Assembly (NCBI GenBank): GCA_002067405.1 | Contig: MVRP01000002.1 | Coordinates: 62,001-126,000, forward strand | DNA: 64,000 nucleotides | Direction of reading: 5' to 3' | From: Syntrophorhabdaceae bacterium PtaU1.Bin034 | GTDB lineage: Bacteria > Desulfobacterota_G > Syntrophorhabdia > Syntrophorhabdales > WCHB1-27 | Part shown: positions 42,914-51,954 of the stretch, one piece after another | Position numbering within the stretch: the stretch's first letter is position 1 | Layout: each line of letters begins with the position of its first letter | Position numbers and translations under genes: made by a program | Notes under the pieces: generated by a model | Databases searched by the model: none | What the model was told of the DNA's origin: nothing | Seen by the model: the letters and a program-made list of their open reading frames with translations, nothing else

Positions 42914-43210
42914 ATGGCTTTCTCGGCTCTGAAGGGAATTCTGGAAAGGGTCTTAAGGGAGCAGCAATTCAGGGGTGATATAGAGGCGTATAAGATTTTT
43001 TCCCAGTGGGAAGAAATCGTAGGACCGAAGGTCGCAGCGCACACCCGCCCCAACAGGATCATCAACAAAGTGCTCTACGTCGAGGTGGATGACCATCTTT
43101 GGCTTGCCCAGTTGAAATATATGAAGACGGATATGCTGAGAAAAATAGAGCGGGCCGTGAAACAGGGCGTATTCAGCGATCTAAAGTTCTTTCTTAAGGG
43201 CCTCCAGTAA
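42914..43210 (+). CDS. DUF721/DciA-like protein
   Basis: A 98-residue protein with the DUF721 pattern (WEEIVGPKVAAHTRPNRI and LYVEVDDHLWLAQLKYMK). DciA proteins load the replicative helicase in bacteria lacking DnaC; the short length suggests only the core domain. Its last 30 nt overlap the end of larC on the other strand. Confidence 0.85.
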   Translation: MAFSALKGILERVLREQQFRGDIEAYKIFSQWEEIVGPKVAAHTRPNRIINKVLYVEVDDHLWLAQLKYMKTDMLRKIERAVKQGVFSDLKFFLKGLQ

Positions 43211-44329
43211 ACTCCGGTAGGGCATTCCCTTCTCGTCTGCTATCCGCTTGACTTCTTCAAACTCGATGTGGGTCTTTGAGGGCCTGCCCGAACGGTCATA
43301 GCCTTTCTTTACCTTGACCGGTCCGAAGGATGTCCGGCAGATTTCTTCCTCTCTGGCCAGAACACTTCTGAACTCATTCCTGATTCGGACTCCGAACGTC
43401 GTTGTCTCCGTGAAAACCGTTTCCGTGAGGTCTTTGAGGCGCGACAACGGCGCAGTGACCGAAAGACGGATACCGGGCCTCCCCTTTTTCATCTGAACAG
43501 GGAAATAGAGGACATCAAGCGCTCCCGCATTCCGTATCCTGTCGGCTATTGCCCCCATGTACTCGATTTCTATATCGTCCATGTCCGCTTCTACCACCCA
43601 CACTTCTTCCTCGATGACGTCGTCCTTTGCCTCACCGATGAAAACGCGAAGAACATTGGGTCGCGACGTCTCAAAGGTACCGAAGCCATAGCCATGGCCC
43701 GTGATCCTGAAAGGCATTTTTACCCGGTTTTTTACATAGTATTTAATAATTGCCGCTCCGGTGGGCGTAGTCAGTTCCAGTTCCTCGTCGAGAAAAACGA
43801 CGTCAAAGCCGGCCAGCAGTTCAGCTGTTGCAGGGGGTGGGTTGGGCATGATGCCGTGTGCGGTCTTTACGAATCCTCTGCCCTGGGGTATGGGGCCGCA
43901 GAGCACCTTCTCGATTTTGAAATGGGCCATGGCCCGGGCCACGCCGAGTATATCAACGAGCGTGTCTATGTGGGACAACTCGTGGAAGTGCGTCTCTTCT
44001 CTCGGTACCCCGTGTACTTTCGATTCCGCGCCGACAAGGACATCAAGGATGCCCCTGGCGTCCTTCTTGATTCGTTCGTCTGCTTTCAGGCCGTCTATGA
44101 TCTCTTCCATCTCTTTTACCGAGAAGTGGCTGCGGCTGTGCCCTATGTTCAGGTACGTCCCCTCGACGGCGCCTCTGCGCCTTTTTTCAGGCTCAATGGA
44201 CGGCAGTTTTACGGGGAGTTGCTGGAGCACATCCATCACGACGGAGAACGGACAACCGGCGTCGAGAAGGGCGCTTATGGCCATGTCGCCGCTGATTCCA
44301 AGGACGGGGTCGAAATAGAGCAGATTCAT
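43181..44329 (-). CDS. larC: Nickel-pincer cofactor biosynthesis protein LarC
   Basis: A 382-residue DUF111/LarC protein that inserts nickel into the pincer nucleotide cofactor of lactate racemase-type enzymes. LYFDPVLGISGDMAISALLDAG, the His-rich ETHFHELSHIDTLVDI and PNPPPATAELL are visible. It is one continuous frame, unlike lactobacillar larC1/larC2, which need a frameshift. It follows larB with a 4-nt overlap. No larE or larA is in the window. Confidence 0.93.
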   Translation of the reverse strand: MNLLYFDPVLGISGDMAISALLDAGCPFSVVMDVLQQLPVKLPSIEPEKRRRGAVEGTYLNIGHSRSHFSVKEMEEIIDGLKADERIKKDARGILDVLVGAESKVHGVPREETHFHELSHIDTLVDILGVARAMAHFKIEKVLCGPIPQGRGFVKTAHGIMPNPPPATAELLAGFDVVFLDEELELTTPTGAAIIKYYVKNRVKMPFRITGHGYGFGTFETSRPNVLRVFIGEAKDDVIEEEVWVVEADMDDIEIEYMGAIADRIRNAGALDVLYFPVQMKKGRPGIRLSVTAPLSRLKDLTETVFTETTTFGVRIRNEFRSVLAREEEICRTSFGPVKVKKGYDRSGRPSKTHIEFEEVKRIADEKGMPYRSLLEALKKEL

Positions 44330-45066
44330 AGCCGATTGATGAGGGTTGCGAAATAAGCGGCGCCGAAGCCGTTGTCGATGTTGAAGGCGGCCACCGTGGA
44401 GCAGGAGTTGAGCATGGTGAGCAGGGCGGAAAATCCCCCAAGGCTCGCACCATAACCGACGCTGGTCGGTATGCCGATCACAGGAACCCCGACTATGCCT
44501 GCGACGATCGAGGGAAGCGCTCCCTCCATCCCTGCGGCAACGATAATAACCCGCGCCTTCTTCAGGAGGTCCAGGTTCTGAAACAGGCGATGAATGCCTG
44601 CCACGCCTACGTCATAGAGCCTTTCGGTTGCATTTCCGAAGAACGAGGAGGCAACATACGCCTCTTCGGCCACCGGCATATCACTGGTGCCGGCTGACAC
44701 AATAAGTATCGTCCCTTTGCCCTTGATTGAGCTCTCTCGTTTGATGGTGAAGCAACGGGCCGTTTCCCAATACGTCCCGTCAGGGAATGATTCGGCGAGG
44801 CGCGCTCCTTTTTCCCTGTCGATCCTGGTGGCGAGCACATCTACCTTCTTCTCGGTCATGGAGCGCACGATATCGGCCACCTGATCGACGCTCTTTCCCT
44901 CCCCGAAAATCACTTCCTGAATGCCTTTCCGCAATTGTCTGTGATGGTCGATCTTCGTGTGAGAGAGATCCTGAAAAGGGACGTCTTTCAGCTCTTCGAA
45001 AGCCGCGTCAACGGTGACGGAACCGGCAGCGACAGCAGAAAGGAGGGCTCTGATCCGTTCATCCAT
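44326..45066 (-). CDS. larB: Nickel-pincer cofactor biosynthesis protein LarB
   Basis: A 246-residue protein with a PurE/AIR-carboxylase-like domain (VVAAGMEGALPSIVAGIVGVP, GIPTSVGYGASLGG). LarB carboxylates and hydrolyses nicotinic acid adenine dinucleotide, the first step of the pincer cofactor. Overlaps yraN by 8 nt and larC by 4 nt. Confidence 0.94.
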   Translation of the reverse strand: MDERIRALLSAVAAGSVTVDAAFEELKDVPFQDLSHTKIDHHRQLRKGIQEVIFGEGKSVDQVADIVRSMTEKKVDVLATRIDREKGARLAESFPDGTYWETARCFTIKRESSIKGKGTILIVSAGTSDMPVAEEAYVASSFFGNATERLYDVGVAGIHRLFQNLDLLKKARVIIVAAGMEGALPSIVAGIVGVPVIGIPTSVGYGASLGGFSALLTMLNSCSTVAAFNIDNGFGAAYFATLINRL

Positions 45067-45415
45067 GTTCTTCTACCAGAAATGCGTTCTTCACGATCTT
45101 CACCCGTTCGTTGTCGATACCGATTACGTCGAACCGGACGCTTCTGCCAAAGCAATCGTGCACCTTCATGTAAAAAAGAGCTGCCCGGGCGAGCTGCCGT
45201 TGTTTTCTCTCGTCGACCGCGCAAATTGCTTCGCCGAATCTGCCGGAGTTCCTCTTCTTCACTTCGACGAACACAAGGCACCCTCCCTCCTCAGCGACCA
45301 CGTCTATCTCGCCAAGCCTGTTCCTGTGGTTCCTCTCGACTATCCTGTAGCCCTTGCCCTTAAGGGCTTCTATTGCCATTTCTTCACCGCGGAGACCTTC
45401 TTCACGGCTACTCAT
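45059..45415 (-). CDS. yraN: YraN/UPF0102 endonuclease-like protein
   Basis: A 118-residue protein with the PD-(D/E)XK-type core EIDVVAEEGGCLVFVEVKKR. Function is not settled. It overlaps rnhB by 8 nt, the usual neighbour. Confidence 0.92.
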   Translation of the reverse strand: MSSREEGLRGEEMAIEALKGKGYRIVERNHRNRLGEIDVVAEEGGCLVFVEVKKRNSGRFGEAICAVDERKQRQLARAALFYMKVHDCFGRSVRFDVIGIDNERVKIVKNAFLVEEHG

Positions 45416-45995
45416 CGCAATACTCCCTCACGCCCTTGAACGTCTTTCGGTGGATAGGCGCAATGCCGAATGCCTGAATTGCCTTTCTGTGTTCCTCTGT
45501 GGGGTATCCCTTGTTCTTCTTCCATTGGTACCGGGGATACCGGACGTCGTAAATCTCCATAAGATGATCTCTTACCACTTTTGCAACAATAGAAGCACAG
45601 GCAATATAGAAGCACTTTCGGTCGCCCTTGACCACCGGTTTTGATTGGGGCATGCATTTCAAGGGGAAGAGACCGTCAATAAGAAGCAGATCGGGCTGCA
45701 AATTGGTATTTCTTACTGCCCTTTCCATGGAAAGGAGGGTTGCAAAATGAATATTCAGCCGCTCGATTTCGTCGTGTGTGGCAATACCGACGGCGACCTT
45801 GTGAGCATTTTCAAGAATCCAGCTGAAAAAACGGTCCCTTTGTTTTTCAGTGAGAAGCTTGGAATCATTGACTTTTTCTCTCAATGCGGGCAGGCCGTCC
45901 CACACAACACATGATGAGACGACCGGACCGGCGAGAGGCGCTCTGCCGGCCTCATCGAGGCCCGCCACAAACAGGCCTGTCAGCCGGCAGCTCAT
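45408..45995 (-). CDS. rnhB: Ribonuclease HII
   Basis: A 195-residue RNase HII that cuts at ribonucleotides in DNA. AGLDEAGRAPLAGPVV carries the first Asp and Glu, LLIDGLFPL the next Asp, and IVAKVVRDHLM the last. Overlaps the rplS stop by one base (TAATG). Confidence 0.96.
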   Translation of the reverse strand: MSCRLTGLFVAGLDEAGRAPLAGPVVSSCVVWDGLPALREKVNDSKLLTEKQRDRFFSWILENAHKVAVGIATHDEIERLNIHFATLLSMERAVRNTNLQPDLLLIDGLFPLKCMPQSKPVVKGDRKCFYIACASIVAKVVRDHLMEIYDVRYPRYQWKKNKGYPTEEHRKAIQAFGIAPIHRKTFKGVREYCDE

Positions 45996-46342
45996 TAATC
46001 CCTTTTTTCTTTCAGCTTGGCTGCTTTGCCCCTGAGATCCCTGAGGTAGTATAGCTTGGCCCTTCGCACTTTCGCCTTGCTTTGAACTTCTATTCTTTCG
46101 ATCAAGGGCGAATGCTTCGGGAAGGTCTTCTCGACACCGACCCCGTACGACACTTTTCTGACGGTGAACGTAGCCCTGGTATTTCCACCCCTTTTCCCTA
46201 TCACCACGCCTTCGAACATCTGTATCCTTTCCTTGTCGCCCTCATAGATTTTGGTGTAAACCTTCACACTGTCGCCTACGTTAACGTCAATGAGGTCGAG
46301 CCTCATATGTTCCTTTTCGATGAGGTCAATTGTCTCGTTCAT
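45995..46342 (-). CDS. rplS: Ribosomal protein L19
   Basis: A 115-residue L19. [20 protein letters not shown] and [17 protein letters not shown] are family features. GAGGAGGAAG precedes the ATG. The 150-nt region before it has a possible leader structure. Confidence 0.97.
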   Translation of the reverse strand: MNETIDLIEKEHMRLDLIDVNVGDSVKVYTKIYEGDKERIQMFEGVVIGKRGGNTRATFTVRKVSYGVGVEKTFPKHSPLIERIEVQSKAKVRRAKLYYLRDLRGKAAKLKEKRD

Positions 46343-46374
46343 TTCTTCCTCCTCTGTGAATTATCGGGATACCT

Positions 46375-46437
46375 GCGAGCCAGTGCCCGGCCTCCTCCTC
46401 ATAAAAAGGAAAAAGCGTGTTCAGACTGATGGCTCGC
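46375..46437 (-). promoter_or_regulatory. Possible rplS leader structure
   Basis: In the rplS leader, GCGAGCCA at 46375-46382 pairs with TGGCTCGC at 46430-46437. It sits between the SPOUT gene and rplS and could be an autoregulatory L19 leader or a processing site. The evidence is one 8-bp stem. Confidence 0.35.
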
Positions 46438-46493
46438 GTCGCCTTTCCAACGGCAAATCCGTCAGGGCCTCCCCTCTTTTTCGCGATTCAGCA

Positions 46494-47042
46494 TCATTCG
46501 CCGAATAATCTATCGAGAATAATACCGATTACCACCCGTAAGGAGAGGTGATTATACTCCCCCGCTCCTTTGACCGGCAGCAGCACCCTCTCACAATTTT
46601 CTACTATTTCAGCGGGTAGTCCCCAACCCGTACCAAAGAGCAACAAAAAAGGCCTCGGATCAGCCTGAATCCAATTTTTAAGCTCGCCATACCCAATCGA
46701 GGTGTCTCTTCTCTTTGAAGAGGTGCCGATCAGAACCGGCTCAAGCCCCTGAAATTCAGACATCACGTCAGCGACGGCCCTCTTGATGCTTATCTTGTTC
46801 AAAGCGGCCGCCCTATCAGGATTATAGCTTCGTCCGTAGCCGCTCTTCCAATGGTCGACAAGCTGTTCTGCTATCGCCCTCTGTTTGTCGAGAGGCGTAA
46901 CAATATAGCATAATTCTACGCCGAATGTCATGCAACTTCTTGCTACATCATGCAACTCGAGGTTGTTGAGGCTGGTTGAGACAATGTCTCCCTGCTTGTC
47001 AAGTACCGGATAATGGATAATGGCGAGGGACGTAGTACCCAT
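46494..47042 (-). CDS. SPOUT-type RNA methyltransferase (RNA_Me_trans family)
   Basis: A 182-residue protein with a knotted SPOUT-like C-terminal pattern (LLLFGTGWGLPAEIVENCERVL, LSLRVVIGIILDRLFGE). Proteins of this family are typically encoded between trmD and rplS, as here. The target nucleotide is unknown. Confidence 0.87.
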   Translation of the reverse strand: MGTTSLAIIHYPVLDKQGDIVSTSLNNLELHDVARSCMTFGVELCYIVTPLDKQRAIAEQLVDHWKSGYGRSYNPDRAAALNKISIKRAVADVMSEFQGLEPVLIGTSSKRRDTSIGYGELKNWIQADPRPFLLLFGTGWGLPAEIVENCERVLLPVKGAGEYNHLSLRVVIGIILDRLFGE

Positions 47043-47055
47043 GGTTAAAGGCAGC

Positions 47056-47787
47056 CTACTCCATGTCCTCCATGATCTGTCGCATCAGTTTTTTGTCCTC
47101 TTCGTTCGGCTGAAAGCGTTCCATGAGGTCGGGCCTTCTCAGGATAGTCCTTTTGAGCGATTCCTTCCTTCGCCATTTCCGTATCTCTTCGTGATTTCCC
47201 GACAGAAGGACCTCGGGGACCTCCATTCCGATAAATTCCCGTGGCCGCGTGTATTGAGGATATTCGAGCAGCCCGTCCTTGAAGCTCTCGTCAACAGGCG
47301 ATGCGTCGTTGCCTACTACGCCGGGAATGAGCCGGGAAATGGCATCGATCACTACAAGCGCAGCCGCCTCGCCGCCTGAAAGCACATAATCGCCGATTGA
47401 TATTTCGTCATCCACGAGAGAGAGTATCCTCTCATCAACCCCCTCGTAACGTCCGCAAATAAGCGCAAGATGCGGAAGGCGGGAGAATCTGGCGGCAGTG
47501 TCCTGATCGAACGTCCTGCCGTGCGGGGTGAGAAGTACGAAACGAGCTCTTCCCCGCTCTTTCCGTACATGTTCGATCGCATGGTGGATCGGTTCGACCT
47601 TCATCACCATGCCTGCACCGCCGCCAAACGGATAGTCGTCACAGGTCTTGTGGATATCCGTGGCGAAGTCCCTGATGTTGACTATATTGAATTCGAGCAG
47701 TCCCTTGTCACGAGCTTTCTTTATGATGCTTTCGTTGAGCGGGGATTCAAATATGGCCGGAAAGAGTGTCAGAATAGTGAAAATCAT
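47056..47787 (-). CDS. trmD: tRNA (guanine-N1-)-methyltransferase TrmD
   Basis: A 243-residue enzyme making m1G37 in tRNA. LTPHGRTFDQDTAARF, LICGRYEGVDERI and ISIGDYVLSGGEAAALV form the knotted AdoMet site. Overlaps rimM by 4 nt. Confidence 0.97.
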   Translation of the reverse strand: MIFTILTLFPAIFESPLNESIIKKARDKGLLEFNIVNIRDFATDIHKTCDDYPFGGGAGMVMKVEPIHHAIEHVRKERGRARFVLLTPHGRTFDQDTAARFSRLPHLALICGRYEGVDERILSLVDDEISIGDYVLSGGEAAALVVIDAISRLIPGVVGNDASPVDESFKDGLLEYPQYTRPREFIGMEVPEVLLSGNHEEIRKWRRKESLKRTILRRPDLMERFQPNEEDKKLMRQIMEDME

Positions 47788-48281
47788 TCAACAAGAGCTT
47801 CCTCTCTGATCCGTACAAGCCCATCCTTCGGGCTGATGTTCACAATGTGGTTTTCCGTCATGGGCACGAGCACTTCCCGAACGCCATCCACGATGAGAAT
47901 ATCATTGGCCGTTGTGTGCATCACGCCCTTTACCTTGCCGATCACCCTGTCATCTTCAGCTACCACGTCGAGCCCGATTAGCTGGTAATCGTAGTATTCG
48001 CCCTCATCAAGCCCCGGAAGATCGTCCTCTCTGACGGAAAGCTCCTTTCTTATCAGAAATTGGACACTTTCCACCGTTTCCAGGCCCCTGAATTTTATTA
48101 CGAAGGCATTTCCCTGAAGGCGGATCCCGGAGGGTTTGAGCTCGACCGTTTTTCCTGATTGGTCTACGAAAAAAGAAGGGTACTTCAACGAATCCTTTCG
48201 GGTTTCATTGTAGTACCAGAATTTTACCTCTCCCCTTACTCCATGGGCGGAAACTACCCGCCCCACCGGAACGAACCTCAT
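47784..48281 (-). CDS. rimM: Ribosome maturation factor RimM
   Basis: A 165-residue protein with an N-terminal barrel (VGRVVSAHGVRGEVKFWYYN) and a C-terminal PRC barrel (YYDYQLIGLDVV). Assists 30S head assembly. Overlaps khpA by one base and trmD by four. Confidence 0.95.
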   Translation of the reverse strand: MRFVPVGRVVSAHGVRGEVKFWYYNETRKDSLKYPSFFVDQSGKTVELKPSGIRLQGNAFVIKFRGLETVESVQFLIRKELSVREDDLPGLDEGEYYDYQLIGLDVVAEDDRVIGKVKGVMHTTANDILIVDGVREVLVPMTENHIVNISPKDGLVRIREEALVE

Positions 48282-48514
48282 TATTCAATGATTTCGAGAA
48301 CGGCCCTCTTTTTCACCTTGGTTGAGGCTGCGCTCAGTATCGTCCTCATAGCCCTGGCAGTCCGGCCCTGCTTGCCTATGACCTTTCCGAGATCGTCCTT
48401 AGCAACATTCAACTCGATAACCGAGGTTTTCTCCCCTTCGATTTCGGAAACTTTTACTTGATCAGGATTGTCCACCAATGCCTTAGCGATGTACTCGATT
48501 AGTTCTTTCAGCAC
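48281..48514 (-). CDS. khpA: KH-domain RNA-binding protein KhpA
   Basis: A 77-residue KH protein ([19 protein letters not shown]). Binds RNA in the cytoplasm, often with a KhpB/Jag partner. Located between rpsP and rimM as in many genomes. Confidence 0.93.
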   Translation of the reverse strand: MLKELIEYIAKALVDNPDQVKVSEIEGEKTSVIELNVAKDDLGKVIGKQGRTARAMRTILSAASTKVKKRAVLEIIE

Positions 48515-48542
48515 AGCTCCACCTCCGAAGGTTAATGTGTTG

Positions 48543-48788
48543 CTAGCCCAGGACTCCTTCTCGCTTGAACAGTTCTTCCACCGTTTTTGTCGGTCTCGCG
48601 CCCTTCTGATACCAGGCGGCTATCTTATCCTTGTCGAGATGTATTTCAAGAGGTTCCTTCAGGGAGTCATACGAGCCTACCATGTCGATAAACCTTCCGT
48701 CCCTGGGATACCTCTCGTCTGCGACTACAATACGATAAAAAGGCTTCTTTTTCGATCCATGTCGTGAAAGTCTGAATTTTACCGCCAA
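48543..48788 (-). CDS. rpsP: Ribosomal protein S16
   Basis: An 81-residue S16 ([20 protein letters not shown]). It lies 10 nt after ffh. Confidence 0.98.
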   Translation of the reverse strand: MAVKFRLSRHGSKKKPFYRIVVADERYPRDGRFIDMVGSYDSLKEPLEIHLDKDKIAAWYQKGARPTKTVEELFKREGVLG

Positions 48789-48798
48789 CCTATCCTCC

Positions 48799-50127
48799 TC
48801 ATCTAAATAAGTGTTTCGGAAGGCCTTTCATGCCTCCCTTTGCAAATTTCCTAATCATTTTCTTTGTTTCCAGGTATCGCTTCAGGAGTTCGTTCACATC
48901 CTGGACACGGAGCCCGCTCCCCTTTGCTATCCGCACCCGTCGCGAACCGTCAATCAAGTGCGGGTAGAGTCTTTCCTTGGTGGTCATGGAATTGATGATC
49001 GCCTCGGTCCGTTTGACCTCCTTCTCGGCTTCCGAGAAGTCTATGGCCCCTTTGAACTTGCTGAGACCCGGGATCATGCCGATGACTGATTCCATGCTCC
49101 CCAGCTTCTTCATCTGCTTTATCTGTTCCCTGAAATCCTCGAGCGTGAACTCGTCTTTCCTCAGTTTGCGCTCGAATTCCTGTGCCTTTTTCTCGTCAAA
49201 GACCTCCTGCGCCTTTTCGACCAGGGAAACAACATCGCCCATGCCGAGTATCCGGGAGGCCATTCTGTCCGGATAGAAGACTTCAATGGCATCGAGCTTC
49301 TCGCCCATACCGATGAACTTTATGTATTTCCCCGTAACGGCCCGCACGGAAAGGGCTGCGCCACCCCTTGCATCACCGTCGAGCTTGGTGAGGATCACGC
49401 CGTCAATCGCAACCTTCTCATCGAAGGCTTTCGCCATATTTACCGCGTCCTGCCCCGTCATCGCGTCGACGACAAGAAGGGTCTCTCTGGGGTTGAGAAG
49501 CTTTTTCTGTCTTATCAGCTCATTGACCATGTCCTCGTCTATATGCAGACGCCCGGCCGTGTCCACGATCAGGGTATCAAACCCTTTTTTCATTGCGTAG
49601 GCCTTGGCCTCCTGGCAGATTTGGACCGGGTCCGCGCCTTCTGCGGGCGCATAACTCTCTATCCCCAGCTGGCTTCCTATCTTTGCGAGTTGCTGGATGG
49701 CTGCCGGACGGTACACGTCCGTAGGAACAAGAAGAGGCCTTCGCCCCTTTTTTCTCAAGTAAAGTGCAAGTTTCCCTGCGGTGGTGGTCTTTCCCGAACC
49801 CTGCAGGCCAAGGAGCATCACGGGTACGGGCGGGGAACCGCTCACATCGAGAGGCTTGTTGGCATTGCCCAGAAGCTCGCACATCTCATCGTAGACGATC
49901 TTCACGAACTTCTGGCCGGGAGTGATGCTCGTGAGCACCTCCTCTCCCATAGCCTTCTCTTTTACCTTCTCAAGGAAGTCCTTCGCCACCTTATAGTTGA
50001 CGTCTGCTTCAAGGAGGGCTATGCGAACCTCGCGGAGCGAATCCTTGATGTTGCTCTCGCTCAGCTTGCCGTAACCCTTGACTTTCTTGAATATTCCGTC
50101 GAGTCTTTCCTGTAATTTCTCGAACAT
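48799..50127 (-). CDS. ffh: Signal recognition particle protein Ffh
   Basis: A 442-residue SRP54. The N domain is followed by the GTPase G domain (LGLQGSGKTTTAGKLA, VDTAGRLHIDEDM, LTKLDGDARGGAAL) and a Met-rich M domain that binds signal peptides and 4.5S RNA. It is first in the ffh-rpsP-khpA-rimM-trmD operon. Confidence 0.98.
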   Translation of the reverse strand: MFEKLQERLDGIFKKVKGYGKLSESNIKDSLREVRIALLEADVNYKVAKDFLEKVKEKAMGEEVLTSITPGQKFVKIVYDEMCELLGNANKPLDVSGSPPVPVMLLGLQGSGKTTTAGKLALYLRKKGRRPLLVPTDVYRPAAIQQLAKIGSQLGIESYAPAEGADPVQICQEAKAYAMKKGFDTLIVDTAGRLHIDEDMVNELIRQKKLLNPRETLLVVDAMTGQDAVNMAKAFDEKVAIDGVILTKLDGDARGGAALSVRAVTGKYIKFIGMGEKLDAIEVFYPDRMASRILGMGDVVSLVEKAQEVFDEKKAQEFERKLRKDEFTLEDFREQIKQMKKLGSMESVIGMIPGLSKFKGAIDFSEAEKEVKRTEAIINSMTTKERLYPHLIDGSRRVRIAKGSGLRVQDVNELLKRYLETKKMIRKFAKGGMKGLPKHLFR

Positions 50128-50495
50128 ATGTCAATAAGATAATGGATAAAGGGTGAATAGTCAACCTGAAGCTGCGGGAGGTATGCGTGAGAGGGGATGG
50201 CCATTTCTCCTTATCGGGACGCCCCGGATGACAACTTCCTGATGAGCGGTGTTCTTATCTGAGGTAGATAACGACTGCAAAGAAGGCCACCCATGCGATG
50301 ACGAAAGTGTGGATCTTTTGTGCTTGAACGGCCTGTCGGACATCTTTCTCAAGCTTGACGGAACCGCAGAAACGGGCAGCGGGACAAGCAGGAGTTCTTT
50401 TAGCGAATGGCTTCGGACTGCCGGAAGGGAGCTTGTCCCGGCAACAAGGCCGTCCGCCAATGGCTTTTGACGACCGGCCTTGTTGCCCAATAGAA
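50128..50495. other. Intergenic region between ffh and the transaldolase-like gene
   Basis: 368 nt. A 13-bp hairpin lies at 50440-50487. On the minus strand, ending at 50255, a short open stretch codes for KIHTFVIAWVAFFAVVIYLR, which would be a membrane helix, but no start codon or ribosome-binding site goes with it. The region presumably also holds the ffh promoter, which I could not place. Confidence 0.4.
50440..50487 (-). terminator. Hairpin after transaldolase-like gene
   Basis: GGCAACAAGGCCG and CGGCCTTGTTGCC form a perfect 13-bp stem with a 22-nt loop, 9 nt after the stop. There is no T run, so termination is uncertain. Confidence 0.5.
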
Positions 50496-51140
50496 TTACT
50501 TCTTCAGCGTCTCGTAGTCTTTCAGGAACCTTTCGATTCCGATATCGGTCAGCGGATGGTTCATTAATTGTTTCAACACGTTAAAGGGAATAGTGGCGAT
50601 GTCGGCGCCCATCAGTGCTGAATGGAGCACGTGAAGGGGGTTGCGGATGCTCGCCACAATAATCTCGGTCTCAAACCCGTAATTCGAGTATATGGTCGTA
50701 ATCTGTTCTATGATCTCCATACCGGAAGTGGAGACGTCATCGAGACGCCCGACAAAAGGACTCACGTAATCGGCTCCTGCTTTGGCGGCAATAAGGGCTT
50801 GCAGGGGCTGGAATATGAGGGTAACATTCGTGCTTATCTTCTCCTGGGACAACACCTTGACCGCTTTCATGCCTTCCTCGGTCATGGGTATTTTTACCAC
50901 GACGTTAGTCCCTATTGATGCGAGCTGTCTCGCCTCCTCAATCATTCCCTTTGTCTCAAGGGAGAGCACTTCCAGACTCACCGGGCCGGGAACCAGGGAG
51001 ACAATCTCTCTTATCGTTTCGTTCGGGTCCTTCTTTTCCTTGGCCAGAAGTGAAGGGTTCGTAGTAACGCCATCGACCAAGCCCATTTCGAGGCCCTTCT
51101 TGATCTCGCCCACATTTGCCGTATCGATAAAGAACTTCAT
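50496..51140 (-). CDS. Transaldolase / fructose-6-phosphate aldolase-like protein
   Basis: AGGAGG five nt before the ATG at 51140 gives 214 residues, the length of the small transaldolase/FSA group. [33 protein letters not shown] and the Schiff-base Lys in [16 protein letters not shown] are visible. It transfers or cleaves a dihydroxyacetone unit in sugar-phosphate metabolism. Which activity dominates cannot be told here. Confidence 0.92.
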   Translation of the reverse strand: MKFFIDTANVGEIKKGLEMGLVDGVTTNPSLLAKEKKDPNETIREIVSLVPGPVSLEVLSLETKGMIEEARQLASIGTNVVVKIPMTEEGMKAVKVLSQEKISTNVTLIFQPLQALIAAKAGADYVSPFVGRLDDVSTSGMEIIEQITTIYSNYGFETEIIVASIRNPLHVLHSALMGADIATIPFNVLKQLMNHPLTDIGIERFLKDYETLKK

Positions 51141-51243
51141 CACGACCTCCTGATTTTAATGAAATGATGAAGCAGGGCAAAATCCGGCCTTTGCCCATTT
51201 TGTCCATTTCACCATTTTTCTGTTTGTGCGTTATCCGTTTCTG

Positions 51244-51843
51244 CTACCATGTTTTGTATTTGTCTGAAAACTTTCTGTATTCCTTTCCGCCTTGCAGATG
51301 ATAGATATAGAAACTGGAGGCTTCGAGACTGCTGGTCAGCATATAAGCATCTTCCAGCATATCTCCCCGTGCGAAGCTCCCATGACCCCTGAGCATCACG
51401 ACTTTATAGTCTTTGAGGCACTCGCTGATCAGCTCTGCCGCTTCCAGCGACCCTATGGTCTTCTCTGCGGTTACCACCGGGACTTTCTTAAAGAGATAGG
51501 AACCCTCCGAGTCGACGGGGATGAGTTCGTCGAAAAGCATCGAGAGAAGGGTGGCGTAGGGCGGGTGGGCATGGACAATTGCGAGCGCACTTGTATTGCG
51601 GTATATTGCCCTATGAACGACCGTTTCGGAAGATGCGCGGAGTATATGGGAGTCCGGTTTGTGAAGGTCGACATCCACCAGGTCTTCCTGGGTGATCCTG
51701 CCGAGCATCGAACCCCGTCGTGTGATGCAGATCTTATGTCCTATCCTGAGGCTGATATTGCCTGCATGCGAGCTGATGAGGCCGCGCAGGAACAAGTCCC
51801 GGCCGATGTCGCGAAGCATGACGAATGTACTTTCTTCCAGCAA
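51244..51843 (-). CDS. Class II aldolase/adducin family protein
   Basis: The frame runs to 51930, but GAGGG precedes a TTG at 51843 that gives a typical family N-terminus (199 residues). SSHAGNISLRIG, AIVHAHPPYATLLSM (zinc His pair) and VMLRGHGSFARG (third His) match fuculose-phosphate aldolase-type enzymes. It may use a methylthio-sugar or other sugar phosphate. It lies 112 nt after an AOR gene whose aldehyde substrate could come from such an aldolase. Confidence 0.85.
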   Translation of the reverse strand: MLEESTFVMLRDIGRDLFLRGLISSHAGNISLRIGHKICITRRGSMLGRITQEDLVDVDLHKPDSHILRASSETVVHRAIYRNTSALAIVHAHPPYATLLSMLFDELIPVDSEGSYLFKKVPVVTAEKTIGSLEAAELISECLKDYKVVMLRGHGSFARGDMLEDAYMLTSSLEASSFYIYHLQGGKEYRKFSDKYKTW

Positions 51844-51954
51844 CGTGCCCTCGTCAAATGCATAAGCTAAGTGAAAACGCTTGTGAGAATAGCACTTCCC
51901 TTCCCCAAATTCAACAGCTTGGACGAGCATGCAGCAGCGTAACCGACGAGCGTT

